64,000 bases of DNA from NCBI RefSeq assembly GCF_001583495.1, contig NZ_LQAQ01000091.1:62001-126000 (forward strand), read 5' to 3'. Positions 8,420-21,500 of the stretch are shown here, in pieces; position 1 is the stretch's first letter; every line of letters begins with the position of its first letter. The notes beneath the pieces are model-generated. The model saw only the letters and a list, made by a program, of their open reading frames with translations. It was not told where the DNA came from and searched no databases. This stretch comes from Flammeovirga sp. SJP92. Its GTDB lineage: Bacteria; Bacteroidota; Bacteroidia; Cytophagales; Flammeovirgaceae. A program made the position numbers and the translations under genes.

Positions 8420-9415
8420 TTGAAAAGATTATATTTATATATAGGGCTATTTTTTTTAAGTCCATTGTCCTACTCTCAGGATGTTCTCTCTTTATTTTCA
8501 ACAGAAGGTCAAAATGCTCAGGTAAGCAGTTTAGAACTCTTTAACCGTTATGCCAACCCTTTAGTAGAAAGCTACAAGTGGTCTGTAGGTTTAGGATGGA
8601 ATCATACCGCTAGACCTCATAGACCTATTGGTTTTGACCTCAGTTTTGGTTCATCATTGGTATTCATTCCTTCGGAGCGACTTTATTATACAGTTGGAGA
8701 TATTGACGGTGTAAGAATCATAAAAGGCAATAAGAGAATCCCTACTTTTTTTGGTAGCGATGAAACTGAATCTGTAATTGGGGTAAAAAATGATGATGGT
8801 ACTGAGGCGATAATGCCGGCAGCAAAGGGTGTGAATATTCCAGTAGCTCCTCTTCCCTATCTTAAGTTTGGTTTGGGAATTTATAAAAACACAGAGATCA
8901 TGGGACGTGTTTTTCCTAAAGTAGAATATAATGGAATTATACTTCAAATGTGGGGAGCTGGTTTAAAACACAATTTGATCCAATGGTTTTTTAAAGAGAA
9001 GTCCCCTTTTGATTTAAGTATTTTTGGTGGCTATACACAAGTGGAAGGAAATTATCCTTTGGAACAAAGTGAAGTAGCTCCTGTAAAAGATCCAGGTAAT
9101 CTTAATTTCATTACACGAGGTGGTGATTTTGAGTTGATTATGTCTAAGACACTTCCCCTATTGACTCTTTATGTCAATTCTGGGTTTGTTTACAGCAAAA
9201 ACACAACAAGATTTATCGGTGATTATAGGTTACTGGAAGATGAAGGTAAAACACTCAACCTGCCTTCAGATGGTGTTGTAGAGGAATCAGAGCTGAGAAG
9301 ATGGAAATTTGGAGGTGGAATTATGCTTAAATTTGGTTTAGTTTTCCTTAATGGGGATTACACTTTCTCAAATTATCATCAATTTAACGTTGGAATGGGG
9401 CTTACATTAAAATAA
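8420..9415 (+). CDS. Outer-membrane beta-barrel-like protein, DUF6588 type
   Basis: 331 residues. The only usable start is a TTG at 8420, giving MKRLYLYIGLFFLSPLSYSQ, a signal peptide ending near residue 20. The mature protein has alternating hydrophobic and glycine-rich strands (YKWSVGLGWNH, IGFDLSFGSSLVFIP, LPYLKFGLGIYKNTEIMGRVFP, GAGLKHNLIQWFF, LSIFGGYTQVEG) and ends in an aromatic-rich strand (FNVGMGLTLK). The order 'P.P.l..GlGi...tei..R..P' then 'G.G.kH...qWf' recalls the DUF6588 family of Bacteroidota. It is probably an outer-membrane protein of unknown role. A promoter with AGTACT elements lies just upstream. Confidence 0.65.
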   Translation: MKRLYLYIGLFFLSPLSYSQDVLSLFSTEGQNAQVSSLELFNRYANPLVESYKWSVGLGWNHTARPHRPIGFDLSFGSSLVFIPSERLYYTVGDIDGVRIIKGNKRIPTFFGSDETESVIGVKNDDGTEAIMPAAKGVNIPVAPLPYLKFGLGIYKNTEIMGRVFPKVEYNGIILQMWGAGLKHNLIQWFFKEKSPFDLSIFGGYTQVEGNYPLEQSEVAPVKDPGNLNFITRGGDFELIMSKTLPLLTLYVNSGFVYSKNTTRFIGDYRLLEDEGKTLNLPSDGVVEESELRRWKFGGGIMLKFGLVFLNGDYTFSNYHQFNVGMGLTLK

Positions 9416-9609
9416 ACTTCAAAAATATGTTAAAAATACTTAAATGCTGAACTATAATAGTACGTTTTAGGACTATAAAACCGATTTTTGTCAATGTCTC
9501 AAAAAGAGGTGTGCTTATTTTATATGAAATTGAGTACTAAATATTCACTCCTGGGACATATTAGATTGTAATTAGAATAATGTTTCAAGCATTAAAATAA
9601 GACTATATC

Positions 9610-10854
9610 GTGGATTTATTTGAAAAACTTCTTCAAGACAGAGGACCATTAGGAAATCATTCCAAAATGGCTCACGGATATTATGCATTCCCAAAACTTG
9701 AAGGAGAAATTGCTCCTCGTATGACCTTCAGAGGTAAGGAAGTATTAACATGGAGTTTAAACAATTACTTAGGGTTAGCAAACCATCCAGAAATTAGAAA
9801 AGTAGATGCTGAGGCAGCTGCTGAGTACGGATTGGCTTACCCAATGGGTGCACGTATGATGTCTGGTAACTCAAACTTGATTGAAGAGTTTGAATCAGAA
9901 CTTAGTTCATTCGTAGGTAAAGAAGATACAATGGTTTTAAACTTCGGTTACCAAGGTATCATGTCTGTTATCGACGCGTTATTAGATAGAAAAGATGTTG
10001 TAGTATACGATTCAGAGTGTCACGCATGTATCATCGATGGTTTGAGAATGCATGTTGGTAAGCGTTTCGTTTTCCCTCACAATGACATTGAGAACTGTGA
10101 AAAGCAGTTACAAAGAGCTACAAAATTAGTTGAAGAAACAGGTGGTGCTATCCTATTGATTACTGAAGGTGTATTCGGTATGTTAGGTGACCAAGGTAAG
10201 TTGAAAGAAATCGCTGACCTTAAAGATAAATATCAATTCCGTATGTTAGTAGATGACGCTCACGGATTTGGTACTTTAGGTAAAACAGGTGCTGGTGCTG
10301 GTGAAGAGCAAGGATGTCAAGATAAAATCGATATCTACTTCTCTACTTTTGCTAAGTCAATGGCTTCTGTTGGTGCATTCATCTCTTCAGACGAGCAAGT
10401 AATTGAGTATTTAAGATACAATACAAGATCTCAGATCTTTGCTAAAACTTTACCTATGCCATTGGTAAAAGGTAACTTAAAGCGTTTGGAAATGCTTCGT
10501 AACATGCCTGAGCTAAAAGATAAGCTTTGGGAGGTTGCTACTGCATTACAAGACGGTTTAACATCAAATGGTTTTGACATTGGTTTGACAGATACTCCTG
10601 TTACTCCTGTATTCTTACAAGGTGGACAGAATGAAGCAGTGAATATGATTATGGACTTAAGAGAGAATTACAACATCTTCTGTTCAGTAGTTGTATACCC
10701 TGTAGTGCCTAAAGGAGTAATCATGTTAAGATTGATTCCTACTGCTTCTCACTCATTAGAAGATGTAGAAGAAACAATCTCAGCATTCAAAGCAGTAAAA
10801 CATAAATTAGAATCAGGTGAATACGCTAACGCTGAACCACAAATAATGAAGTAA
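9610..10854 (+). CDS. PLP-dependent alpha-oxoamine synthase, serine palmitoyltransferase / cysteate acyltransferase type
   Basis: 414 residues from a GTG start. Fold type I aminotransferase of the alpha-oxoamine synthase family, which condenses an amino acid with a fatty acyl thioester. Visible PLP site: His138 in SECHAC, Asp215 in VDDAHGFG, and the Schiff-base Lys249 in STFAKSMASVGAF. Closest by eye are bacterial serine palmitoyltransferases, first step of sphingolipid synthesis. Gliding Bacteroidota also use near-identical enzymes on cysteate to make capnine sulfonolipids, and sequence alone does not decide between them. KBL or BioF is less likely because no glycine- or biotin-pathway gene is nearby. 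Codon use is strongly biased to a small set, suggesting high expression. Monocistronic, with a terminator at 10879-10928. Confidence 0.85.
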   Translation: MDLFEKLLQDRGPLGNHSKMAHGYYAFPKLEGEIAPRMTFRGKEVLTWSLNNYLGLANHPEIRKVDAEAAAEYGLAYPMGARMMSGNSNLIEEFESELSSFVGKEDTMVLNFGYQGIMSVIDALLDRKDVVVYDSECHACIIDGLRMHVGKRFVFPHNDIENCEKQLQRATKLVEETGGAILLITEGVFGMLGDQGKLKEIADLKDKYQFRMLVDDAHGFGTLGKTGAGAGEEQGCQDKIDIYFSTFAKSMASVGAFISSDEQVIEYLRYNTRSQIFAKTLPMPLVKGNLKRLEMLRNMPELKDKLWEVATALQDGLTSNGFDIGLTDTPVTPVFLQGGQNEAVNMIMDLRENYNIFCSVVVYPVVPKGVIMLRLIPTASHSLEDVEETISAFKAVKHKLESGEYANAEPQIMK

Positions 10855-10878
10855 TTTATTATTGATTTTAATTAAAAT

Positions 10879-10928
10879 AAAAAAAGGATAAGATTTCAAT
10901 AAAAAATTGAGATTTTATCCTTTTTTTT
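10879..10928 (+). terminator. Intrinsic terminator downstream of the SPT-type gene
   Basis: A long stem pairs AAAAAGGATAAGATTTCAAT with ATTGAGATTTTATCCTTTTT across a 5-6 nt A-rich loop, with two G-U positions, and is followed by an eight-base T run ending at 10928. Confidence 0.85.
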
Positions 10929-11014
10929 CGTCAAAAATATTATAATTTTTCAAAGTTATTATATAAATTGCTATACACTTAATTAATTCATCGATAGAAA
11001 TTAATATTAATAAA

Positions 11015-11191
11015 ATGGACAAATTCACAGAATTAAAGGAGCTTATTCAGCAAACTGAAGAAGATGCACAGAAGTTCTACAACAGCAAAGTTGCTGCAGC
11101 TGGTACTCGTGTACGTAAGAACATGCAAGACATCAAGAAGCTTGCACAAGATATTCGTTTAGAGATCCAAGAGATCAAAAACAACGGATAG
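11015..11191 (+). CDS. Histone H1-like small protein
   Basis: 58 residues starting MDKFTELKELIQQTEEDAQK and ending IRLEIQEIKNNG. It contains FYNSKVAAAGTRVRKNMQDI, matching the short histone H1-like (Hc1-type) proteins of Bacteroidota that have a conserved GTR.R..M.....A..IR..IQ..K pattern. It is fully helical by composition and mildly basic in the centre, and lacks the long lysine/alanine tail of chlamydial Hc1. The expected role is DNA binding or nucleoid structure, based on family name only. It is followed at once by a strong bidirectional terminator. The codon use resembles that of the highly expressed gene upstream. Confidence 0.85.
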   Translation: MDKFTELKELIQQTEEDAQKFYNSKVAAAGTRVRKNMQDIKKLAQDIRLEIQEIKNNG

Positions 11192-11210
11192 TTTTAAGAA
11201 TAAGCTATAA

Positions 11211-11249
11211 AAAAAAGAGAGGTTAGATTTTAAAATCTAACCTCTTTTT

Positions 11250-11251
<2 letters not shown>
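11211..11251. terminator. Bidirectional terminator between the histone-like gene and the DUF6913 gene
   Basis: Perfect 14-bp inverted repeat AGAGGTTAGATTTT (11218-11231) / AAAATCTAACCTCT (11232-11245). It has A-rich sequence on the left and T7 on the right, so it serves the two convergent genes. Confidence 0.9.
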
Positions 11252-14228
<2,977 letters not shown>

Positions 14229-14229
14229 T

Positions 14230-15900
14230 TTATTTTTTACTTTTCGGTTTGATTAAAAGATAAAACATTAATATTAATGATAATGAATACCCAATTGTAC
14301 TAACAGTTGGCATACCCATAGCGTTTCTTTGTAAATAAGTCAGCGGTGAAGTCATCACAATAGACGATGAAATCAAGAGTCCTATAATTAATAAAACTAT
14401 ATTTAAATTAGAAGATGACTCCGCTATTTGTTTCGTTAAAGGTTCTAAACCTTTATGTTCAACATTGATAGATAACTTCCCTGTTCTTGTTTTCTTCAAA
14501 ATGTACTTTAGCTCCATAGGGAGATTGTAGATTAATGAAGAAATCTGATAGAAAGAATAATAAAAATCAGAACTTAGGTTTTTTAATGAAAACTGTTCCT
14601 GAGCAAGTTTTTTTCCATATGGTTCTATCTCAGGTAAACTCTCTAAGGATGGCCATAACACATTGCATATACCTTCTAGAATAGCCAATGCTCTAAGGAT
14701 CATAAAGATTGATCCTGGAACGGCTAAGTGATGCTTATAAATGATTTCTTGAAGGGTGCCAGTGATATCTGCCAACGTAGAATCAGAAGAATGAATAATA
14801 TAGCGATCAACTAATTCACTCAAGTCTTGCTCTAATACTCTTAAGTCTTCAGCTTCAGATTCTTTAGAAATGCGTCTTAAATGCATTGCCATACCTCTCG
14901 CATCCCCATGTCCCATAGAAGTGAGAAAATTGGCAAAACTATATCTTTGGTATTTGGTTAAACGGCCAATCATACCAAAATCAATCAGAATAATTTTACC
15001 ATCAGGTCGAACCAAAACATTTCCTGGGTGTGGGTCAGCATGAAAATAACCTTGATTGAAAATCTGATCCAAATAAAGATGAAGGCCATTCAAAGCCACT
15101 TGTTTTACATCTAATCCCCAAGATTCTATTGTTCTTTTATCCGTGATTTTACACCCGCTAACATACTCCATTACAAGGAGTTTTTTAGTAGTATATTCTA
15201 AATATGCATAAGGGATATGCAATTTTTCATTATTCTTATGAGCGTTTCTAAACTGTACAATGTTTTTAGCTTCAATTGTATAGTCTAATTCATTGATGAT
15301 ACTTTCCTCAAAGGTTTCAATAATTTCATCAGGATTCAAAATTCCATAACGCTCAAAGAAATGTTTAGTATGTTTGACAAACTCACGTAATAAACGCAGG
15401 TCTGTATGAATTTGTTCTCGTGCCCCAGGTCTTTGAATTTTAAGTACAACGTCTTGCCCCGTTTTCAATCTTGCTCTATGTACTTGACCAATACTGGCGG
15501 CTCCGAGTGGTTTATTATCAAAGAAAGAAACAAAGTCATTTAAATTCATACCTGTTTCTTTCTCTACAATAGCCATAGCTTCTTCTTCTGAAAAAGGAGC
15601 TACATTATCTTGCAGTTTTTGAAGTTCTTCAATTAAGTCTTGCGGGAGTATATCTGGTCGGTTACTCAAGGTTTGAGCAAATTTAACAAAGGTGGGACCT
15701 AAATCTTCAATGACCATTCGTATACGTTCTGAACGACTGAACTTAAGTACCGGTCTGTTGTCTCTCTTCCAATCATCAATAGGAACAAACCTACTTAGTG
15801 ATGTAGTAGACACAACATCTTCAAACCCATACTTCAGTAAGATTTTTATGATTTCTTGAAGTCGTTGAAAATTTTTGACTTTGGTTGAAAAAAACATCAA
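14230..15900 (-). CDS. ABC1/UbiB-family atypical kinase
   Basis: 556 residues. The family motifs are present in order: FVKFAQTLSNRPD in the place of the KxGQ motif, the alanine-rich loop KPLGAASIGQVHRARL, VVLKIQRPG with the ATP lysine, HADPHPGNVLV and LIDFGMIGRL. Two hydrophobic C-terminal segments (about 495-515 and 530-550) anchor it to the membrane, as in UbiB. UbiB proteins act as ATPases in quinone biosynthesis. Cytophagia use menaquinone, so a role in quinone or isoprenoid lipid handling is possible but unproven. It is first gene of the HIT-LigA-DUF6913 operon. Confidence 0.9.
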   Translation of the reverse strand: MMFFSTKVKNFQRLQEIIKILLKYGFEDVVSTTSLSRFVPIDDWKRDNRPVLKFSRSERIRMVIEDLGPTFVKFAQTLSNRPDILPQDLIEELQKLQDNVAPFSEEEAMAIVEKETGMNLNDFVSFFDNKPLGAASIGQVHRARLKTGQDVVLKIQRPGAREQIHTDLRLLREFVKHTKHFFERYGILNPDEIIETFEESIINELDYTIEAKNIVQFRNAHKNNEKLHIPYAYLEYTTKKLLVMEYVSGCKITDKRTIESWGLDVKQVALNGLHLYLDQIFNQGYFHADPHPGNVLVRPDGKIILIDFGMIGRLTKYQRYSFANFLTSMGHGDARGMAMHLRRISKESEAEDLRVLEQDLSELVDRYIIHSSDSTLADITGTLQEIIYKHHLAVPGSIFMILRALAILEGICNVLWPSLESLPEIEPYGKKLAQEQFSLKNLSSDFYYSFYQISSLIYNLPMELKYILKKTRTGKLSINVEHKGLEPLTKQIAESSSNLNIVLLIIGLLISSSIVMTSPLTYLQRNAMGMPTVSTIGYSLSLILMFYLLIKPKSKK

Positions 15901-16228
15901 TTAAAAAGTATACAAATCTTAAGTATTAAAATAATTAGGATCTGAAGTTAAAAATTTATTTACCCTTGTCCTTATACTCCAAGAAAAAATATTTTACTAT
16001 CATTTCAAATCATCAACTCGAAATAGAAACAGGTTTAAAGTTTTCTTAGTATTTTCTCACAAAATAAGTTTATTTCTGTGGAGTACTTATCAAAAATAAG
16101 GCATAAGAACTACTACTACAATTATATTGTTCATATTTAATCAAAGAAATGAATAAATCCATGAATTATAATTGAGAAAATTTTAATAATAAGTGAATGA
16201 ATACTTCTTTAATTTTTAGGCTTCAATA
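15901..16228. other. 328-bp gene-free stretch between UbiB and TamL
   Basis: It contains no ORF worth reporting. It holds a possible minus-strand -7 element (CAAAAATA at 16091-16098), an adjacent AGTACT (16082-16087) and AGGCATAAGAACTACT at about 16099-16114, a near copy of AGGCATAAGTACTAAG found at 8350. Nothing else stands out. Confidence 0.4.
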
Positions 16229-18541
16229 TTAGAATGGATAACCAATCGCTAAGTTAAAGACAATATCATTGAATTTAGTTTTCTTAATTACCCATTGGTC
16301 ACCATCATCAGGTAAATAAGGTACTTTTACAGGAACAGCAAAGTCAAAACGTAATACAAAAAACTGAACATCAACTCTTAAGCCAACACCAGCTCCTATT
16401 GCTAATTCGTTGAATAATTCTTCCATTTTAAACTCACCACCTGGTAAATCATCGTTTTTATTAGATAACCAAACGTTACCGTAATCAACAAATGCTGCCA
16501 ACTTAAGGTATTGATGTAAATCATAACGATATTCCACGCTTCCTTCTAGCTTTAAATCACCAGCTTGCTCGCCAAAGCCAGAGTCTTGCCCGTCATTATC
16601 AGAATTTTTACTTGGATCGTAACTACCAGGTCCGAGTGTTCTGGTTTTGAATGCCCTAATACTGTTTGGACCTCCCACAAAGTATTGTTGGACAAAAGGT
16701 AAAGCAGTAGAGTTCCCCCAAGGTTTACTGTACCCAATCACTAATCGGTTGGCCAAGGAACCTTTTTTAGATGTTCTAAAGAAGAACCTTAAATCATTAG
16801 TGAAACGGACATATTGGGAAAAGGGGCTTCCGAATATTTCATATTGACCTGTATCAGGATTTTTTTCAGCTCCTAATGTTTGCATTGCGGCATACCATAA
16901 GTTACCTGAAATAGCAATATCTCCTTTATAATAAAAACTTCCCCAATTTCTTTTCTTGTCCCATGTTGGTGCGTATTCAAAAGAATAATTTGAGCCTAAA
17001 ATAAATTGATTTCTGAATGTTTCCTCTAGTGAAGGAAAAGCTTGCCCGATTGTAGTGCTATCTGTAGATCCTGTGGCTTGAAAACTGATTGCAACTGGGT
17101 TCAAAGTATGTTTGATATTCTCATTTGTTCTCCAGTCAAAACCGTAGGAAGTATTGAAATAGTTAAGGGTGTATTTCGGTAAAAAATGATACCTTTTGAA
17201 ACCAATTCCAAAATTTGTATAAGGAATATAGAAGTCTCCGCCTGGATGTACATCTATTGGGGCTATTACTCTCGGAATTGATAATTTCGCATCAATACCA
17301 TACCATGCGATGGCATCAATACCGTTTCCTTTTCCTCCAAATTGTTTTTGAATGCCCGTGAAACCTGTAATGGAAAGTCTTTCTGCACCTCCAAAAGTAT
17401 TTCTATTTTTCCAAGTAATATCTAATTCAGGACCAGAGTATCCTGTTGACCACGTTGACATGGCAAGTTCTGTAGAAATTGCATGAAGTGTCACTTGAGA
17501 CATCTTAGCGTTCACATCTAATTTACCATAATTCGGGTCATCAGTTGGTTTAGGAGTAAATTCCATGTTGACATACTTGAAAACACCCAAGCCAGAAAAT
17601 TGTCTTAATGACGCTTGGTGTTTATGTCTTGAATAAATATCTCCTGATCTAGTTTGTAGTGTTTCTTCCAGAATTTTTGGTTTTAAGTTGACAGGGTCAC
17701 CTTTAAATGTAATACCAGAATCAATTTCGATCACTTGTTGCTTTCTTTTTGATGCATTAAGACCATCAAGGTCAAAGTCGGGTTGTAATAAAACAGAATC
17801 GATAGTATACTGCCTCTTTGTTTTGGGAGGCATTTCTTTGAAGTATGCTTTTACATCAATTGTATTATCGCCTTTTGCACTGTCAAGGTCAAACATTAAA
17901 TAATTTGAACTGAAAAAGTAAAATCCAGAATCTTTTAAAGCATTGTTGATTCTTACTCTCTCCGCTCTAAAATTATCTAAACTATATCTTTCTCCACCTA
18001 CTAATTCTGATTTATCTTTGATTGATAACACATGTTCATTCAAAGGAATATCACCTTCCATTTCCCAACTTACGTTGCTTAATCGATATGGTGTTTTCTT
18101 GACATAAACATCATATTTCACGCTTGCAGACTTTGTTTTTTTGTCACTTTTTTTCTTGAAATAAACTTTTGCATCAAAATATCCATTATTATTCAAGTTG
18201 TTCTGAATGAGATCTGCCGTTTTTTGCATGACATTTTCCTCATAGTAAACAGGTTTACTACCGAAGGTTTTTGCCATCCACTTTTTCATACCTTTTGGAC
18301 GTTTGGCATTTTCTCCTCTGTAATAGTACCATGCACCAGATTTAGAATTAGGCGAAGTGGTCTCCGCTACTTCTTGAAGTGCATATTTTAAATCTCCATC
18401 AATACCTACAGTGTCAGTATGATATTCAATAATTGCACCTGTGTAAAAAGCTTTATCTTCTTCAATATATTTTGTAATACTACAGCTGTTAAGAAGCAAA
18501 AGGAAGATAAGTGATATATTAAAAAATAATTTATTCATCAT
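16229..18541 (-). CDS. tamL: TamL: lipoprotein form of the TamA/BamA-family outer-membrane assembly factor
   Basis: 770 residues. It begins with a lipoprotein signal (LLLLNSC, lipidated Cys20), unlike classical TamA. POTRA-like repeats occupy roughly 30-330, and the Omp85 beta-barrel runs from about 370 to the end. The late barrel motif near FVGGPNSIRAFKTRTLGPGSY is the Omp85 '(V/I)RG(Y/F)' lid region, here with IRAF. The C-terminal strand is NLAIGYPF. A Cys-anchored Omp85 next to tamB is the TamL arrangement described in Bacteroidota. Its start overlaps the end of tamB by 11 bp, so it is translationally coupled. Expected role: insertion of outer-membrane proteins or lipid transport with TamB. 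Confidence 0.9.
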   Translation of the reverse strand: MMNKLFFNISLIFLLLLNSCSITKYIEEDKAFYTGAIIEYHTDTVGIDGDLKYALQEVAETTSPNSKSGAWYYYRGENAKRPKGMKKWMAKTFGSKPVYYEENVMQKTADLIQNNLNNNGYFDAKVYFKKKSDKKTKSASVKYDVYVKKTPYRLSNVSWEMEGDIPLNEHVLSIKDKSELVGGERYSLDNFRAERVRINNALKDSGFYFFSSNYLMFDLDSAKGDNTIDVKAYFKEMPPKTKRQYTIDSVLLQPDFDLDGLNASKRKQQVIEIDSGITFKGDPVNLKPKILEETLQTRSGDIYSRHKHQASLRQFSGLGVFKYVNMEFTPKPTDDPNYGKLDVNAKMSQVTLHAISTELAMSTWSTGYSGPELDITWKNRNTFGGAERLSITGFTGIQKQFGGKGNGIDAIAWYGIDAKLSIPRVIAPIDVHPGGDFYIPYTNFGIGFKRYHFLPKYTLNYFNTSYGFDWRTNENIKHTLNPVAISFQATGSTDSTTIGQAFPSLEETFRNQFILGSNYSFEYAPTWDKKRNWGSFYYKGDIAISGNLWYAAMQTLGAEKNPDTGQYEIFGSPFSQYVRFTNDLRFFFRTSKKGSLANRLVIGYSKPWGNSTALPFVQQYFVGGPNSIRAFKTRTLGPGSYDPSKNSDNDGQDSGFGEQAGDLKLEGSVEYRYDLHQYLKLAAFVDYGNVWLSNKNDDLPGGEFKMEELFNELAIGAGVGLRVDVQFFVLRFDFAVPVKVPYLPDDGDQWVIKKTKFNDIVFNLAIGYPF

Positions 18542-21500
18542 TTTGAGCCAATGATATTATCGTAGTTTCGTTTTTTTGATTAGGGATAAATAAATGAAGA
18601 ATGTTTGATTCATTTATCGGAAGTTTTTGTTGACCAATCGGTTCTGATTGTGTCTCTTTCGTTTCTTCTTTTTTGATACTATCTTGTTCGATTATCGTTG
18701 TCGAAGAATCTGTATCTACATTTACAGAGTCTGATTTAGCAGGTTTCATTGATGTTGAATTGGCTGGCTTCATACCTCCACTGTTGGAAGTGCTGTCAGA
18801 ACCGGCTGCTTTCATCATGCCCCCTCCCGAGTTTGATCTTTTGATCATACCCATTCTTTTCCTAATATCTTTCTTCTTATCAAGGTTTCTGATAAACAAC
18901 TCTTTACTATTGTTATATTCTTTTGTAAACACTATTGAAACACCTGTTTTAAAAACATCTGGAGTAAAATACTGAGCATCGATTGATCTGAAAAGTCTGT
19001 TTTTTAATGTACCGTCAGTCAATAATTTATATTCTAGTAAGAAGTCAGTATTAAAACTATTGGAGTTGTTGTTATTGGCATTTTGATTACCATTGACAGC
19101 CATTTTACCACCTACAGAAACACTTAATCGATCATTAAATAAAGTCTTTTTTAATGTAACACCCACATCTGTTCTATTACTTGAGTGGTCACCCTCTGTT
19201 TGAGAATAAGAATCCAAGTCAAAATCAACATCTACAAAGCCATTCGTAAGATTATCAGTGACATTATTCAATTGCTGACTTATGATTGAACTAACAGAAC
19301 CAGCCACCATATCAGAGGTGCTTGCTCCTTCTCCTCCAGCGTCATTCAGGAATGTTCCTAAAATCAGTAAGGCAAATACCTGCTTGTTCAATTGTGATTC
19401 ATCTTGATTCAAGTTTTCAACAGCTGAAGCAATTTTATCACCACCTTGACTACCTTCAGGGTATTCTAGTTTAAATGAAAGTTCAGGTTTGATCACATCG
19501 CCATTCATATTCATATAAACAATAAATTTCCTTTTGGCTTTATATTGATTGACCTCTGCTTGTGAAATTTGATTAGCTACTAAAGGATATGGAGATGTAG
19601 AAGCTTCATAAATTGCTGTCATATTCGCTTGAGGGTTATAGGGATCTCCGGTCCAGAGTACACTACTTCCTTTGGCGAGCTTTAGTTTTTTATTCATAAG
19701 CTGATAGAAGGTCATCGAATAATCACCTTCTGTGATAGTATATTGACCAGACATCACCATATCATCTCCTCCGTCCATTCTTAAGTTTAGAGTGCCACCA
19801 CCAACTAAGGTCAATGCATCACCTGCTCTAGGATCAATTACCACTTTAAATATAGATTGTTCATCAATATGAATGGTTGCTGAGATCTCATAGTTATCGC
19901 CTTTGGTTTTCACAACAGTGGTATCGCCTTTTTCAACAAAATTAATAATGTCATCACCGGTGTCAACATCACCAACACCACCGTCCATATATACATAAGT
20001 AAGATCTGTACCTCTGCTGATTCTTACATCTGAGTCTATGATTAAATGATCTAAAGGACCTTTTATCTTAGTTAAATTACCAACTATCAATTTTCCGTAA
20101 TACTCAGGATTATCTTGTGAAGTAGAATTGATTAAAGTAATATCATCGGCCGAGAAACTTAAGTTGAAATTGAACTCTTCATAGTTTTCAGTTTCAATAT
20201 CGCCTTTCAAAATTGCTAAATGTCCTTCATCATCTTTGAAACCAAATTGGTTGAAATGTATTCCTGAATTATCAAATACCATTTTTCCATCAATACCTGT
20301 CAAACTGACATTTAGAAGATCAACTTTAAAGGATGGTTTATCCATCAATATTTCACCAGCTACATGTAATGGTGCTTTTCCCAGACCTTTAACTTTGATA
20401 CCTCCATTAAAACCGCCACTTAAGTTTGAAGCATAACCAGTAGAGAATTTTTCAAAAGGTTCAAGTAGTAATTCATCTACGTCAATGGACAAATCAAGCG
20501 GTGCAATACTGTCCACCATATTGTAAGTAGCTTCTGAAGTAATTTCACCAATAGCTCCTTTTATGCTTGTCTCATTTTTGTAAATATCTCTATTTCGAGT
20601 ATTTGAAGCTGTATTTTTTATCGTTGCTAGAATATGGTTGAAGAACCCAAATTTATCAATTGACAAATCAGCTGATAAATCTCCGCCATTGTGAAGGTTA
20701 CCGATATTTACTAAAGCATTGATCTCACCATTGATTAATGAAGTATCAGTTTTGACATTATAGGTAGCGGAGTCAAGTGAAAACTTATTAATTTGGAATG
20801 TATACACTGTGTCTTTTTCATCAAACTGAGTGGTTTCAAGTTTGATCCGCTGTGCTCCCTTTTCGATATGCAAATTATTGACATAAGGCATATTTCCATC
20901 AGACAAAATATAATTATCCTTGTTGACAGCCCAGTGTTCATTATTGACGATAATCTTATCTTCTAAACTAAATTTATAAGTGGTTGAATCTAATTCAAGA
21001 TCACCTCCCATATACAACCATTGTTTTTGATAATCTTCACTAAATCCTTCCGTTTTAAAAGTAAGATGATTGTTTGATCCATCCCCTCCAAAATTCCAAT
21101 GGTGAACAGCATAATCTTCATAGCCAAGCATTAAGAAACGATGAAACCCTAAATCATATTTCAACTTCTCTGTGTTGGCGTGAACGTTGGTATAAATAGT
21201 ATCTAAATGATAATCAGAATAAGCAATCTTTGGAATGAGTAAATCAAAATCGAAAGTGTTGGCGGCAGCGTTGAAGTGGAACTCACATTTTTCAAATTCC
21301 AGACTGTCTAAATCCTGAATTGTACCATTAGTAAGCAGTTCACTATCCTTGATTTTAACATAACCATTTAGATTTCCTTTTGATGGTGGCAATTTACCAA
21401 TCATCTTTCTAGAAGATAAGAATTGTGAGAAGTAACGTTCAATCATCACTGAAATGCTGTCAAGAGTTACGTCAGATTCGACACGAGCTTCGACAGCCTC

